From NCBI GenBank assembly GCA_041655055.1, contig JBBAGE010000002.1:1-46973 (forward strand): a stretch of DNA of 46,973 nucleotides. Reading direction: 5' to 3'. The notes beneath the pieces were generated by a model. It was not told where the DNA came from, ran no database searches, and saw nothing but the letters and a program-made list of their open reading frames with translations. Numbering within the stretch: the stretch's first letter is position 1; each line of letters begins with the position of its first letter. Both the position numbers and the translations under genes were made by a program. Below, piece after piece: positions 33,474-42,689 of this stretch. The DNA is from JBBAGE01 sp041655055 (GTDB taxonomy: Bacteria > Pseudomonadota > Alphaproteobacteria > Rhodobacterales > Rhodobacteraceae).

Positions 33474-34016
33474 ATGCAACAGATCTGGATATTCGGCTAT
33501 GGATCGCTGATCTGGAACCCCGGATTTCGCTGGGGCGAACGCGTGATCGCCCGGCTTGTGGGCTATCAGCGCAGCTTTTGCATGCATTCGATCCACCATC
33601 GCGGCAGCCCCGAGGCGCCGGGGCTGGTGCTGGCGCTCGATGCGGCCGAAGGTGCGATATGCGATGGGGTGGCCTTTTGCGTGGCGGGCGCGGATGCGGA
33701 TGAAACGCTTGCCTATCTGCGCGAGCGCGAATTGATATCGTCTGCCTACCGCGAGGCGGTGCTACCCTTGGATCTGGCCGATGGGCGGCGGGTCGATGCG
33801 CTGGCCTATGTGATCGACCGCGACCATGTGCAATATTGCGGCGATCTGGCGCTTGAGGAACAGGCAAGCATCATCGCCCATGCCACCGGCGGGCGCGGGC
33901 CGAATGCCGAATATCTGCATAATACGGTGCAGCATCTGGATGCGCTGGGGCTTGAGGATGCGCCGTTGCGCTGGCTTGACGCGCGGGTGCGTTCTATGGT
34001 CGGGCAGGGGTCGTGA
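33474..34016 (+). CDS. Gamma-glutamylcyclotransferase (ChaC-like)
   Basis: A 180-residue ChaC-family enzyme. The substrate loop WIFGYGSLIWNPGF is at residues 5-18, SIHHRGSPEAPGLVLAL follows, and the catalytic acid is in YLREREL. The family cleaves the gamma-glutamyl group of glutathione to give 5-oxoproline and Cys-Gly, so this gene may turn over the product of gshB. It is divergent from the DUF2125 gene with 68 bases between them and is followed by the proton-channel pair after 110 bases. Confidence 0.93.
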   Translation: MQQIWIFGYGSLIWNPGFRWGERVIARLVGYQRSFCMHSIHHRGSPEAPGLVLALDAAEGAICDGVAFCVAGADADETLAYLRERELISSAYREAVLPLDLADGRRVDALAYVIDRDHVQYCGDLALEEQASIIAHATGGRGPNAEYLHNTVQHLDALGLEDAPLRWLDARVRSMVGQGS

Positions 34017-34067
34017 CATGGTGAACCGGTGCTGCCCGATGCCGGGGCGTTTGAGTGTTGGCATTTG

Positions 34068-34082
34068 GGGGGCTCTGCCCCT
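34068..34082 (+). repeat. Short GGGGC-TCT-GCCCC hairpin
   Basis: GGGGC (34069-34073) and GCCCC (34077-34081) make a tight stem after the ChaC gene and 45 bases before the next start codon. The sequence resembles the hairpin core of the intergenic element at 20074. No T run follows. Confidence 0.35.
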
Positions 34083-34126
34083 ATCGTGCGAAACAGAAAC
34101 AACATAATCAGGTCAGGACCGTCCAG

Positions 34127-35302
34127 ATGGACCACCCGGATCACGAGGTCGAGCTACATTTTTCGCAACCGGTGCGCCAGATCACCTTTATGGTGCTTGT
34201 GCTGCTGCTGGTGGGGATCGGGGCCTATATCGCCTATCCGCGGGTGGCCTCGGTCTTTCTGGCGAACCCTTGGCTGAACGGTTTTATCGGTATTGTGTTC
34301 ATCGCCGGGGTCGTGGCCTGTTTCTGGCAGGTGGTGCAGCTTGCAACCTCGGTCAGTTGGATCGAACGGTTCATACGGGGCCAGCGCCTGCGCGACCCCG
34401 CAGGGCGCGCGCCCCGGCTGTTGGCGCCACTTGCGGCGCTGTTGCGCACACGCGGCGCGCATGGCCAGATTTCCACCACCTCCGGCCAGACGATTCTGGA
34501 TAGTGTGGCAACCCGCGTGGATGAAGAACGCGATATCACGCGCTATATCGTCAACCTGCTGATTTTCCTTGGCCTTTTGGGAACGTTCTATGGGCTGGCC
34601 ACCACGGTGCCAGCGATGGTTGATACCATTCGCGGTCTGGCCCCGGCGGCGGGCGAAAGCGGGGTGGATGTCTTTGGCCGGTTGATGACCGGGCTTGAAA
34701 GCCAGTTGGGCGGCATGGGGGTGGCGTTTTCATCGTCGCTTCTGGGGCTGGCGGGGTCACTGGTGGTGGGGTTGCTGGAACTGTTTGCCTCGCATGGGCA
34801 GAACCGCTTTTTCCGCGAATTGGAAGAATGGCTGTCCACCATCACCCGGATCAGTTTTGCCGGTGAAAATGAAGGCGGCGATACCGGCATGGTCGGCGCC
34901 GCGCTTGATCACATGGCCGAACAGATGGACCGGCTGCAACAATTGTTCGCCCAATCCGAAGCGAGCCGCGCCCGCGTCGATGGCAGGCTGGATGATCTGG
35001 CCGGCGCGCTGCAACAGCTTGCGATGCAGATCGACGCGGATAACAGCGCGACGCGCGGCTTTGAACGGTTGGCCGAGGGGCAGGAACGGCTGGCCGCCGC
35101 ACTTGAGGCCAGCACCTCTGCGGTAACCGAGGCCGAACCCCCGGTGGATGTCGAGGCCCGGATGCGGTTGCGTTCAATCGATGTGCAACTGCTGCGAATC
35201 CTTGAGGAATTATCCGCCGGGCGGCAGGAAATGCTGCATGATCTGCGCGCCGATCTGGCGGCGCTGACGCGGGCCATTCGCCAGCAATACGGCGGGCGCT
35301 GA
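34127..35302 (+). CDS. MotA/TolQ/ExbB-type proton channel subunit with C-terminal tail
   Basis: A 391-residue inner-membrane protein. Four hydrophobic segments are visible: ITFMVLVLLLVGIGAYIAY (~20), GFIGIVFIAGVVACFWQVV (~55), IVNLLIFLGLLGTFYGLAT (~145) and GVAFSSSLLGLAGSLVVGL (~210). The last two carry the family signatures GLLGTFYGL and GVAFSSSLLG that line the proton path in MotA, TolQ and ExbB. The ~150 residues after them are charged and helical (MAEQMDRLQQLFAQSE, then repeated L-A-E patterns) and should lie in the cytoplasm. I choose the ATG at 34127 (MDHPDHEVEL); the upstream ATG at 34055 adds an unlikely leader. It lies one base before its OmpA-type partner. Confidence 0.85.
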   Translation: MDHPDHEVELHFSQPVRQITFMVLVLLLVGIGAYIAYPRVASVFLANPWLNGFIGIVFIAGVVACFWQVVQLATSVSWIERFIRGQRLRDPAGRAPRLLAPLAALLRTRGAHGQISTTSGQTILDSVATRVDEERDITRYIVNLLIFLGLLGTFYGLATTVPAMVDTIRGLAPAAGESGVDVFGRLMTGLESQLGGMGVAFSSSLLGLAGSLVVGLLELFASHGQNRFFRELEEWLSTITRISFAGENEGGDTGMVGAALDHMAEQMDRLQQLFAQSEASRARVDGRLDDLAGALQQLAMQIDADNSATRGFERLAEGQERLAAALEASTSAVTEAEPPVDVEARMRLRSIDVQLLRILEELSAGRQEMLHDLRADLAALTRAIRQQYGGR

Positions 35303-35303
35303 C

Positions 35304-37061
35304 ATGGCCCTTTCGCGTCGTCCTGCACAGCGGATTTCGGGCAGTATCTGGCCCGGATTCGTCGATGCGATGACGGCGCTTTTGTTGGTGTTGATGTTCG
35401 TGCTGACGATCTTTGTCGTGGTCCAAAGCATGTTGCGCGACACGATCACCGGGCAGGAAAGCGCGCTGGATTCGCTGTCGGCGGAACTTGATGCGCTGGC
35501 CCATGCGCTGGGACTGGAACAGCAGCGCGCCTTTGGGCTTGAGGAACAGGCCAGCGCGCTTGATACCGCCCTTGCCGAAGCGCAGGGCGAAATCGCCGCC
35601 CAGAATGCGATGGTTGCCAGCCTGCGCAGCCAGATCGGCGCGCAATCCGAACAAATCGCGGGGTTTGAGGCCCAGATTGCCGCGATGTTGCTGGAACGTG
35701 ATACGTTGCAGGAAAATCTGCGCTCGATGGAAACCGCACAGGCGGAATTGCAAAGCGAACGTGATGCGCTGGATACCGCGCTTGCGGCGGCGCGCACGGA
35801 ACTGGATGACGGGGTAGAACAGGCCCGGCTGGCAGCCGCCCGCCGCGAGGCACTGGAGGCGCTGATCGCCGATCTGGAGCTTCGCGCGGATGCCCAGGCC
35901 GAGGCGCTTTCCGCCGCCGAACAGGCGCGCATCGCCGATGCTGCCGCCGCCGAGGCCTTGCGCGCGCGGCTGCGCGATGCCGATGCCGAACTGACCGCCA
36001 TGACCCTTGCGCTTGAGGCCGAGCGCCAGCGGGCCGAAGATACGCTGACGCTGCTGGCCGCCGCCGAGGTCGCCAGCGATGATCTGACGGCCCGGCTGGC
36101 CGCCGCCGTAGCCGCCAGATCCGACGCCGAAGCCCGCGCGCAAACGGCCGATGAGGCCCTTGCAACCGCGCTGGCCGAGGTCGAAACCCTGCAAGGCAGC
36201 GCCGAAAACGAGGCCCGGTTACAAGCCGATCTGGCCGCAGCGCTGGCCGCGCAGATCGCGGCCGAGGAACAGGCGCTTGAACGGCTTGATCTGGCCGAGG
36301 AACGGGCCTTGCTGCTGGCCACGGCCAATCGCGCGCTTGATGAACAGGCGGCCAGCACCGCCGAAAGCCAGCGTCAAGTCGCGCTTTTGAATGCGCAGGT
36401 GGCGGAATTGCGTGCGCAGCTTGGGGCGCTGGAAAACATTCTGGGCGAAAGCGAGGATCGCGATGCCGCCGCGCAGGTCCAGATCGAAAGCCTGACCGGG
36501 CGGCTCAACGCCGCCCTTGCGCAGGTTGCAACCGAAGAACGCCGCCGCGCGGCGCTTGAGGAAGCCGAGCGTCAGCGGCTTGAGGAAGAGGCCCGTCGGC
36601 TGGAACGCTATCAATCCGAATTCTTTGGCCGTTTGCGCGATATTCTGGGCGAACGCGAAGGCGTGCAGATTGTGGGCGACCGTTTCGTGTTCAGCTCGGA
36701 AGTGCTGTTTGAACCGGGTTCAGCCGATCTGGCGCTGGAAGGGCGCGCGCAGATTGCCGGTGTGGCCAGTATTCTGGCCGATGTCGCCGGCGACATCCCG
36801 CCCGAAATCGATTGGGTCGTGCGCGTCGATGGCCATACCGACCGCACGCCCCTGTCGGGCGCGGGGCGTTTTGCCGACAACTGGGAACTCAGCCAGGCCC
36901 GCGCGCTTTCGGTGGTGCGCTTCATGACCGATGTTCTGGGCTTTCCGGCCAATCGGCTGGCCGCGACCGGTTTTGGCGAATATCAGCCGGTCAACCCCGG
37001 CAACAGCCCCGCTGCGCTGGCACAAAATCGCCGGATCGAATTGAAGCTGACGGAAAAGTAA
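35304..37061 (+). CDS. MotB-like OmpA-domain protein with very long coiled coil
   Basis: A 585-residue partner of the channel protein. One membrane helix at residues ~21-43 starts with FVDAMTALLLVLMF; Asp21 sits where MotB and TolR carry their proton-binding Asp. Residues ~45-434 are an Ala/Glu/Leu/Arg-rich heptad region with degenerate internal repeats (ALDTALAEAQ, ALDTALAAAR, ALATALAEVE). The last ~150 residues are an OmpA-like peptidoglycan-binding domain: VLFEPGSADL, VDGHTDRTPL, LSQARALSVVRFM, GFGEYQPV and NRRIEL. MotB, TolR and ZorB are far shorter between membrane and wall domain. Together the two proteins should form an ion-driven stator-like complex; the output is unknown. Confidence 0.87.
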   Translation: MALSRRPAQRISGSIWPGFVDAMTALLLVLMFVLTIFVVVQSMLRDTITGQESALDSLSAELDALAHALGLEQQRAFGLEEQASALDTALAEAQGEIAAQNAMVASLRSQIGAQSEQIAGFEAQIAAMLLERDTLQENLRSMETAQAELQSERDALDTALAAARTELDDGVEQARLAAARREALEALIADLELRADAQAEALSAAEQARIADAAAAEALRARLRDADAELTAMTLALEAERQRAEDTLTLLAAAEVASDDLTARLAAAVAARSDAEARAQTADEALATALAEVETLQGSAENEARLQADLAAALAAQIAAEEQALERLDLAEERALLLATANRALDEQAASTAESQRQVALLNAQVAELRAQLGALENILGESEDRDAAAQVQIESLTGRLNAALAQVATEERRRAALEEAERQRLEEEARRLERYQSEFFGRLRDILGEREGVQIVGDRFVFSSEVLFEPGSADLALEGRAQIAGVASILADVAGDIPPEIDWVVRVDGHTDRTPLSGAGRFADNWELSQARALSVVRFMTDVLGFPANRLAATGFGEYQPVNPGNSPAALAQNRRIELKLTEK

Positions 37062-37090
37062 TCGGCCCCGCCCGCAGTTTTCGGCATGTT

Positions 37091-37171
37091 TTGTCCGGAA
37101 ATACTGGAATTTTGTAATTATGCGGGCTAAACAGCCGCCAAATAACGCGTGGGTCAGCGCAAAAGGCGGCT
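37091..37171 (+). promoter_or_regulatory. Probable promoter and leader hairpin of the Mrp operon
   Basis: TTGTCC (37091-37096), a 17-bp spacer and an AT-rich TAATTAT (37114) form a weak sigma-70-like promoter in an otherwise GC-rich gap. Downstream, AGCCGCC (37133-37139) pairs with GGCGGCT (37165-37171), closing a 25-base loop directly before the ribosome site of mrpA. The hairpin could affect translation; this is inference. Confidence 0.35.
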
Positions 37172-37186
37172 TGGGGGGCAGGGAAC

Positions 37187-40060
37187 ATGGAAACGATCGG
37201 CGCTTTTGTGCCTTTGATCGCGGCACTGCCGTTTATGGGTGCGCTATTGCCGGGCCTGATGATCCGCGCGGGGCGCGATGCCTGCGCGGCCTTTGCGGCC
37301 CTGCCGACATTGCTGGCATTTATCCTGCTGATGGTGAATGCGCCCGCGGTGCTGGGCGGCGAGGTGTTTCTTTACCGCATCGACTGGATGCCCGCGCTGG
37401 GGCTGAATGCGAATTTCATGCTCGACGGGCTGGGGTTGCTCTTTGCCGGGCTGATCCTTGGCATCGGGCTTTTGATCATCCTCTATGCGCGGTTTTACCT
37501 GTCGGAACGCGATTCGATGGGGCAGTTTTATACCTATCTGCTGCTGTTTCAGGGCGCGATGGTGGGGATCGTGCTGTCCGATAACATCCTGCTGATGCTG
37601 GTGTTTTGGGAATTGACCAGCCTGTCGTCCTTTCTGCTGATCGGGTTCTGGAGCCATCTGCCCGAGGGCCGTCAGGGGGCGCGCATGGCGTTGGTGGTGA
37701 CCGGCATGGGCGGGCTTGCGATGATCGCGGGCATGCTGATCCTGGGCAATATCGCCGGCAGCTATGATCTGAGCGTGATTTTGCAGCACAAGGACGCCAT
37801 TCAGGCAAGCCCGATGTATCTGCCGGCGCTGCTTTTGATCCTGTTGGGGGCGTTCACGAAATCGGCGCAGTTTCCGTTCCATTTCTGGCTGCCGCATGCG
37901 ATGGCGGCGCCGACGCCGGTTTCGGCCTATCTGCATTCGGCCACGATGGTCAAAGCCGGGCTTTTCCTGATGGCGCGGCTTTGGCCGGTGCTGTCGGGCA
38001 CGCCGGAATGGTTTTATATCGTGGCCACGGTGGGCTTGATCACCATGATCACCGGTGCGGTGATCGCGCTGTTTCAAGATGATCTCAAGGCGCTTTTGGC
38101 CTATTCCACCGTCAGCCATCTGGGGCTGATCACCATGCTGTTGGGTTTCGGCACGCCCATGGCGGCGGTCGTGGCGGTGTTTCACATCATCAACCACGCC
38201 ACCTTCAAGGCGGCCTTGTTCATGAGCGCGGGGATCATCGATCACGCCGCCCATACCCGCGATATTGCGCGGCTGGGCGGGTTGCGCCGCCTTATGCCCG
38301 TGACCTTCGTGATTACTACCGTGGCCGCATTGTCGATGGCGGGGATTCCGCTGTTCAACGGGTTCCTGTCCAAGGAAATGATGCTTGAGGAAGCCGCCCA
38401 TACCGCCTGGGCCGGGCAGGGCTGGCTGTTTCCGGTGCTGGTGACGATCGGCGCGCTGTTTTCGGTGGCCTATTCGCTGCGGCTGATCTGGCATGTGTTT
38501 TTGGGGCCGCAGCGGCGCGATTACCCGGCTAGCCCCCATGATCCGGGCATTGGCATGTGGGGGCCCGCAGCGCTGTTGGCGGTGCTGGTGGTGCTGATCG
38601 GGCTGATGCCGGCGCTGATTGCAGGGCCGCTGGTGGCGGCCAGCGCGGGCGCGGTGATCGGGGGCGAATTGCCCGATTATGCGCTGAAAATCTGGCATGG
38701 GTTCACGCCTGCCTTGTGGATGTCGATCGTCGCGGTTGCGGGCGGGGCCGTGGTGCTGTCGCGCCACGCGGGTTTGGCGGGCCGTTGGCAGCGCGGGGCC
38801 TGGCTGCAGGCCAAGGGGATGTTCGATGCGATCATGCGCGCGACCGTGGGCGCAAGCCGCTGGTGCGCCGATCTGCTGCATGACGGCGCCTTTACCCGCT
38901 TTGCCGGGATTTTCGTGATCACGGCCGCGGTTGCGGGCCTCTGGGCCTGGTCGGGCGGGGATATGGGGGCGCCGAACCGCGTGATGGCGCCGGTCAATAT
39001 CGTGGCGCTGACGGGCTGGGTGCTGCTGGTGGGCGCGGTGGGGGCGCTGGTGCTGTTTCATCACAACCGGATGCTGGCGCTGATCCTTGTGGGGGTGGCG
39101 GGGCTGATCGTGTCGCTGGGCTTTGTCTATCTGTCCGCGCCCGATCTGGCGCTGACGCAGATCTCGGTCGAGGTGGTGACCATCGTGCTGATGTTGCTGG
39201 CGCTGAATTTCCTGCCCAATCATACCCCGCGTGAAAGCGCGCCCGCGCGCAGGTTTCGCGACGGGGCGATCGCGCTGCTGGGCGGCGGCGCGATGGCGGC
39301 GCTGGTCTATGCGATCTTGCTGCGCGATTCCGCGTTTGAATCCATTTCGGCCTATCATCTGGCCAATTCCTATATCGGCGGCGGCGGCACCAATGTGGTG
39401 AACGTCATTCTGGTCGATTTCCGTGGCTTTGATACGTTGGGTGAAATCACGGTGCTGGGGATTGCCGGGCTGATCATCTTTGCCCTGAGCCAGGCGGTTG
39501 TCGGCAGTTCGGCCGGGCGCTGGCTTGATCAATGGCGCCCTGAACAGGCGCTGGCCGGTGACCGGCATCCGGTGATGATGATCGTGGCGACCCAGGCGCT
39601 GATGCCGATTGCGCTGTTGGTCGGGGTTTATATTTTCCTGCGCGGCCATAACGAGCCGGGCGGGGGTTTCATTTCCGGGCTGATCGTGGCGATTGCCGTG
39701 TTGATGCAATATATGGCCAGCGGCTTTGACTGGGCCGTGGCGCGTCAGCGGTTTCAGTATCACACCTTTATCGCGCTGGGGGTGCTGATCGCGAGCTTTA
39801 CCGGCATTGCCGCATGGTTCGCGGACCGGCCTTTCCTGACCAGCGATTTTGGCTATTTCCGCATCCCCCCGATGGAGCAGTTTGAACTGGCAACCGCCAT
39901 GGCCTTTGACCTTGGGGTGTTTCTGACGGTGGTGGGCGCGGTGATGCTGGCGCTTGAAAGCCTGTCGGGCCTGTCGCGCGGATCGGTGATGTATGCCGAT
40001 ATCCGCCCCGCGCCCGAGCCGGCGCCCGATGAAATTGCCCCCGCAGAAAGGATGTCGTGA
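37187..40060 (+). CDS. mrpA: Mrp/Pha antiporter subunit A with fused subunit B domain
   Basis: A 957-residue multi-helix protein of the monovalent cation/proton antiporter. The NuoL-like core holds the key acidic residue in LVFWELTSLSSF (Glu142) and Lys225 in GAFTKSAQFPFHFWLPHAM, equivalent to complex I pump residues. The C-terminal MrpA helices include LAPDLALTQISVEVV-type sequence near residue 660. From ~800 to 940 an MnhB-like domain is fused (QALMPIALLVGVYIFLRGHNEPGGGFISG), so there is no separate mrpB. This six-gene form is known in alphaproteobacteria as Pha. GTGA overlap or a 2-base gap leads into mrpC. Confidence 0.95.
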   Translation: METIGAFVPLIAALPFMGALLPGLMIRAGRDACAAFAALPTLLAFILLMVNAPAVLGGEVFLYRIDWMPALGLNANFMLDGLGLLFAGLILGIGLLIILYARFYLSERDSMGQFYTYLLLFQGAMVGIVLSDNILLMLVFWELTSLSSFLLIGFWSHLPEGRQGARMALVVTGMGGLAMIAGMLILGNIAGSYDLSVILQHKDAIQASPMYLPALLLILLGAFTKSAQFPFHFWLPHAMAAPTPVSAYLHSATMVKAGLFLMARLWPVLSGTPEWFYIVATVGLITMITGAVIALFQDDLKALLAYSTVSHLGLITMLLGFGTPMAAVVAVFHIINHATFKAALFMSAGIIDHAAHTRDIARLGGLRRLMPVTFVITTVAALSMAGIPLFNGFLSKEMMLEEAAHTAWAGQGWLFPVLVTIGALFSVAYSLRLIWHVFLGPQRRDYPASPHDPGIGMWGPAALLAVLVVLIGLMPALIAGPLVAASAGAVIGGELPDYALKIWHGFTPALWMSIVAVAGGAVVLSRHAGLAGRWQRGAWLQAKGMFDAIMRATVGASRWCADLLHDGAFTRFAGIFVITAAVAGLWAWSGGDMGAPNRVMAPVNIVALTGWVLLVGAVGALVLFHHNRMLALILVGVAGLIVSLGFVYLSAPDLALTQISVEVVTIVLMLLALNFLPNHTPRESAPARRFRDGAIALLGGGAMAALVYAILLRDSAFESISAYHLANSYIGGGGTNVVNVILVDFRGFDTLGEITVLGIAGLIIFALSQAVVGSSAGRWLDQWRPEQALAGDRHPVMMIVATQALMPIALLVGVYIFLRGHNEPGGGFISGLIVAIAVLMQYMASGFDWAVARQRFQYHTFIALGVLIASFTGIAAWFADRPFLTSDFGYFRIPPMEQFELATAMAFDLGVFLTVVGAVMLALESLSGLSRGSVMYADIRPAPEPAPDEIAPAERMS

Positions 40061-40404
40061 CCATGGAATTGCTTGTGGCAAGCGCGATTGGCGTGCTGAC
40101 AGCGGCGGGGATTTATCTGGTGCTGCGGCAGCGGACCTTTCCGGTGATCGTGGGTATGACGCTGATATCCTATGCGGTGAATGTGTTTTTGTTCGCCTCG
40201 GGGCGGCTGGTGGTCAATATGCCGCCTGTGCTGCGCGACGGGGTAGACAGCTATACCGACCCGCTGCCCCAGGCGCTGGTGCTGACGGCGATTGTGATCG
40301 CCTTTGGCATGACGGCGGTGATCGTGCTGATGTCGCTTGGATCGTTCATTTCCGGGCGCACCGACCGGATAGACCTGAGCCCCAAACAGGATGCGAGCGA
40401 ATGA
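40057..40404 (+). CDS. mrpC: Mrp antiporter subunit C (NuoK-like)
   Basis: A 115-residue protein with three hydrophobic helices, homologous to complex I NuoK. Segments MELLVASAIGVLTAAGIYLVL, VGMTLISYAVNVFLF and DPLPQALVLTAIVIAFGMTA are typical of MrpC. The start is either the GTG at 40057, overlapping the mrpA stop, or the ATG at 40063; AAAGGA lies four and ten bases upstream respectively, so I cannot decide. It overlaps mrpD by 4 bp. Confidence 0.93.
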   Translation: MTMELLVASAIGVLTAAGIYLVLRQRTFPVIVGMTLISYAVNVFLFASGRLVVNMPPVLRDGVDSYTDPLPQALVLTAIVIAFGMTAVIVLMSLGSFISGRTDRIDLSPKQDASE

Positions 40405-41927
40405 CCCACTGGATTATTGCGCCCATTGTCATTCCCGCGGTTCTGGCCGCGATCATGGTGCTGGCCATGCGGGGAAATCTGTTCCTGCAGCGGGTATTTT
40501 CGGGCGCAGCGGCCGTGGGGATGCTGGTGCTGGCGCTGGGGCTATTGGTGCAGGCCGCCGGCGGCACGATCACGGTTTACGAGCTGGGCAACTGGCCCGC
40601 GCCCTTTGGCATTGTGCTGGTGCTGGATCGGTTGTCGGCGCTGATGGTGTTGCTAAGCGCGGTTTTGGCGCTGGTGGTGCTGGCCTATGCGGCAGGGTCC
40701 GGCTGGGACGGACGGGGGCGGCATTTCCATGCGCTGTTTCAGTTTCAGTTGATGGGGATCAACGGCGCCTTTCTGACCGGCGATGCGTTCAACCTGTTCG
40801 TGTTTTTCGAAATCCTGCTGATCGCATCTTATGGGCTGATGATCCATGGCGGCGGGGCGATGCGCTTTCGCGCGGGCGTGCAATATGTGGCCTATAACCT
40901 GCTGGCCTCGGCGCTGTTTCTGTTCGCGCTTGGCACGATCTATGCGGTGACCGGCACGCTGAACATGGCCGATATCGCGGTGCGTGTGGCGGCGCTGGGG
41001 CCCGAGCATACGGCGCTGATGCGGGTGGGGGCGATTTTGCTGTTGCTGGTGTTCGCGGCCAAGGCGGCGCTGTTGCCGCTGCATTTCTGGCTGCCGGAAA
41101 CCTATGCCAATGCCCCCGCGCCGGTGGCGGCCCTGTTTGCGATCATGACCAAAGTGGGCGCCTATGGCATCTTGCGGATGTTCACGCTGGCCTTTGGGCC
41201 GGGCGTCGCCGCGACCGAGGGGATTGCCGGGCCGTGGCTGATGGCGGCGGCGCTGATCACGCTGGCGATCGGGATGATCGGGATGCTGGGCGCGGAACGG
41301 CTGGGCCGACTGGCGGCCTTTGGCGCGATTGCGTCGATGGGCACGGTGCTGGTAGCGCTGACGCAATTCACGCCGCAAAGCACGGCGGCGGGGCTTTATT
41401 ACATCATCCATTCAACGCTGGCGGTGGCGGCGCTGTTCTTCGTCGTCGATCTGGTGCGCGCCCGCCGGTCCGAGGCGCTGCGCCCCGCCCCCGCCATTGC
41501 CCAGCATGGGCTGATTGCGGCGCTGTTTTTCGCCACGGCCATCGCGATGGCCGGACTGCCGCCGCTTTCGGGTTTTGCGGGCAAGCTGCTGATCCTTGAT
41601 GCGGTGCGGGGCGGCGATCATGTGGTGCTGATCTGGGCCGTGATCCTGGCGACATCGCTGGTGGCGATTGCGGCGCTGGCGCGGGCGGGAAGCCTGGTGT
41701 TTTGGGGCGGAAGCGGTGGCGGCGTTAAGGCGGCAGCCGTGCCGGCGACGCTGCGGCCCGTGCCGCTGATCGCGACTGTGGCGCTGGTGGCGGCGATTGG
41801 GGCGCTGGCGGTCTTTTCCGGGCCGGTTACCGCATATCTCGATGCGACGGCCGCGCAGCTTCATGCGCCGCAGGGTTATATCGCCGCCGTGCTTGGGCCA
41901 GTCAGCCTTGAGGGGGGCCTGCAATGA
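40401..41927 (+). CDS. mrpD: Mrp antiporter subunit D (NuoN/M-like)
   Basis: A 508-residue proton-pump-like subunit. It keeps the acidic residue in NLFVFFEILLIASYGL and the lysine in FAAKAALLPLHFWLPETYANAP that match the ion path of complex I antiporter-like subunits, plus MAGLPPLSGFAGKLLI. The true start is the ATG at 40401 in the mrpC stop (ATGA); the longer open frame reaching back into mrpA has no domain support. It overlaps mrpE by 4 bp, so the operon is tightly coupled. Confidence 0.95.
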   Translation: MTHWIIAPIVIPAVLAAIMVLAMRGNLFLQRVFSGAAAVGMLVLALGLLVQAAGGTITVYELGNWPAPFGIVLVLDRLSALMVLLSAVLALVVLAYAAGSGWDGRGRHFHALFQFQLMGINGAFLTGDAFNLFVFFEILLIASYGLMIHGGGAMRFRAGVQYVAYNLLASALFLFALGTIYAVTGTLNMADIAVRVAALGPEHTALMRVGAILLLLVFAAKAALLPLHFWLPETYANAPAPVAALFAIMTKVGAYGILRMFTLAFGPGVAATEGIAGPWLMAAALITLAIGMIGMLGAERLGRLAAFGAIASMGTVLVALTQFTPQSTAAGLYYIIHSTLAVAALFFVVDLVRARRSEALRPAPAIAQHGLIAALFFATAIAMAGLPPLSGFAGKLLILDAVRGGDHVVLIWAVILATSLVAIAALARAGSLVFWGGSGGGVKAAAVPATLRPVPLIATVALVAAIGALAVFSGPVTAYLDATAAQLHAPQGYIAAVLGPVSLEGGLQ

Positions 41928-42415
41928 TCCGCCGCATTTTCCCCCATCCGGTGCTGACGCTGGTGCTGATCGTGATCTGGCAGATGCTGGTCAACCAGGT
42001 AACGCTGGGCAATCTGGTGCTGGGGCTGGTGCTGGGCACCGCGATCCCGCTGATCACCACGGCCTATTGGACCGTGCGGCCCCGGCTGCATAATCCGCGC
42101 ATGATCGTGGAATTCGTGGCCGTGGTGCTGTGGGATATCGTGATGGCCAATATCAGCGTGGCGATCACCATCCTGACCAAGCCCAACCGCGATATCAAAT
42201 CCTGCTGGGTCAGCGTGCCGCTGGATCTGCGCAGCCCCACGGCGATCACGGTGCTGGCGGGCACGATCACCATCACGCCGGGCACGGTTTCGGCGGATCT
42301 GTCCGAAGATGGGCAAAGCCTGCTGGTCCATTGCCTTGATTCCGATGACCCTGCGGCCGTGCGTGATGATATCAAGGCCCGCTATGAACGCCGCCTGAAG
42401 GAGATCTTTGAATGA
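41924..42415 (+). CDS. mrpE: Mrp antiporter subunit E
   Basis: A 163-residue subunit with two or three N-terminal helices and a cytoplasmic domain. LTLVLIVIWQMLVNQVTLGNLVLGLVLG, VEFVAVVLWDIVMANI and the conserved block TVLAGTITITPGTVSADL followed by LLVHCLD are family hallmarks. MrpE has no complex I counterpart and stabilises the whole antiporter. It overlaps both neighbours by 4 bp. Confidence 0.95.
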   Translation: MIRRIFPHPVLTLVLIVIWQMLVNQVTLGNLVLGLVLGTAIPLITTAYWTVRPRLHNPRMIVEFVAVVLWDIVMANISVAITILTKPNRDIKSCWVSVPLDLRSPTAITVLAGTITITPGTVSADLSEDGQSLLVHCLDSDDPAAVRDDIKARYERRLKEIFE

Positions 42416-42681
42416 TCACATATGCGCTTTATTTCGCGTTCGGGTGTTTCAGTCTGGCGCTTTTGTTCAACCTTTACCGGGTCGCCGTGGCGCCGGTAAT
42501 GACCGACCGGATATTGGCGCTGGATACGATGGTGATCAATGTCATCGCGTTGATCAGCCTGTTCGGGATGCTGATGGGCACGACCGTATATTTCGAGGCC
42601 TCGATGATCTTTGCGATGACGGGGTTCATTTCGACCGTGGCCTATGCGCGCTTCATGCTGCGCAGCGATGTGATTGAATAG
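42412..42681 (+). CDS. mrpF: Mrp antiporter subunit F
   Basis: An 89-residue protein with three helices. RVAVAPVMTDRILALDTMVINVIAL carries the conserved DR..ALD pattern of MrpF, and the last helix reads SMIFAMTGFISTVAYARFM. Its start overlaps the mrpE stop by 4 bp, and mrpG follows after 8 bases. Confidence 0.94.
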   Translation: MITYALYFAFGCFSLALLFNLYRVAVAPVMTDRILALDTMVINVIALISLFGMLMGTTVYFEASMIFAMTGFISTVAYARFMLRSDVIE

Positions 42682-42689
42682 GGGCAGCC

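Noticed and set aside
34127..37061. Zorya anti-phage system
   Set aside because: The MotA/MotB-like pair recalls ZorA and ZorB, but the long coil is on the wrong subunit and no zorC, zorD or zorE candidates flank it; the neighbours are ChaC and Mrp genes.
37244..40081. 945-codon open frame antisense to mrpA, and similar long antisense frames opposite xdhB and the M16 peptidase
   Set aside because: GC-rich codon bias removes stop codons on the opposite strand; the products are His/Arg/Gln-rich with no domains, while the sense genes are certain.
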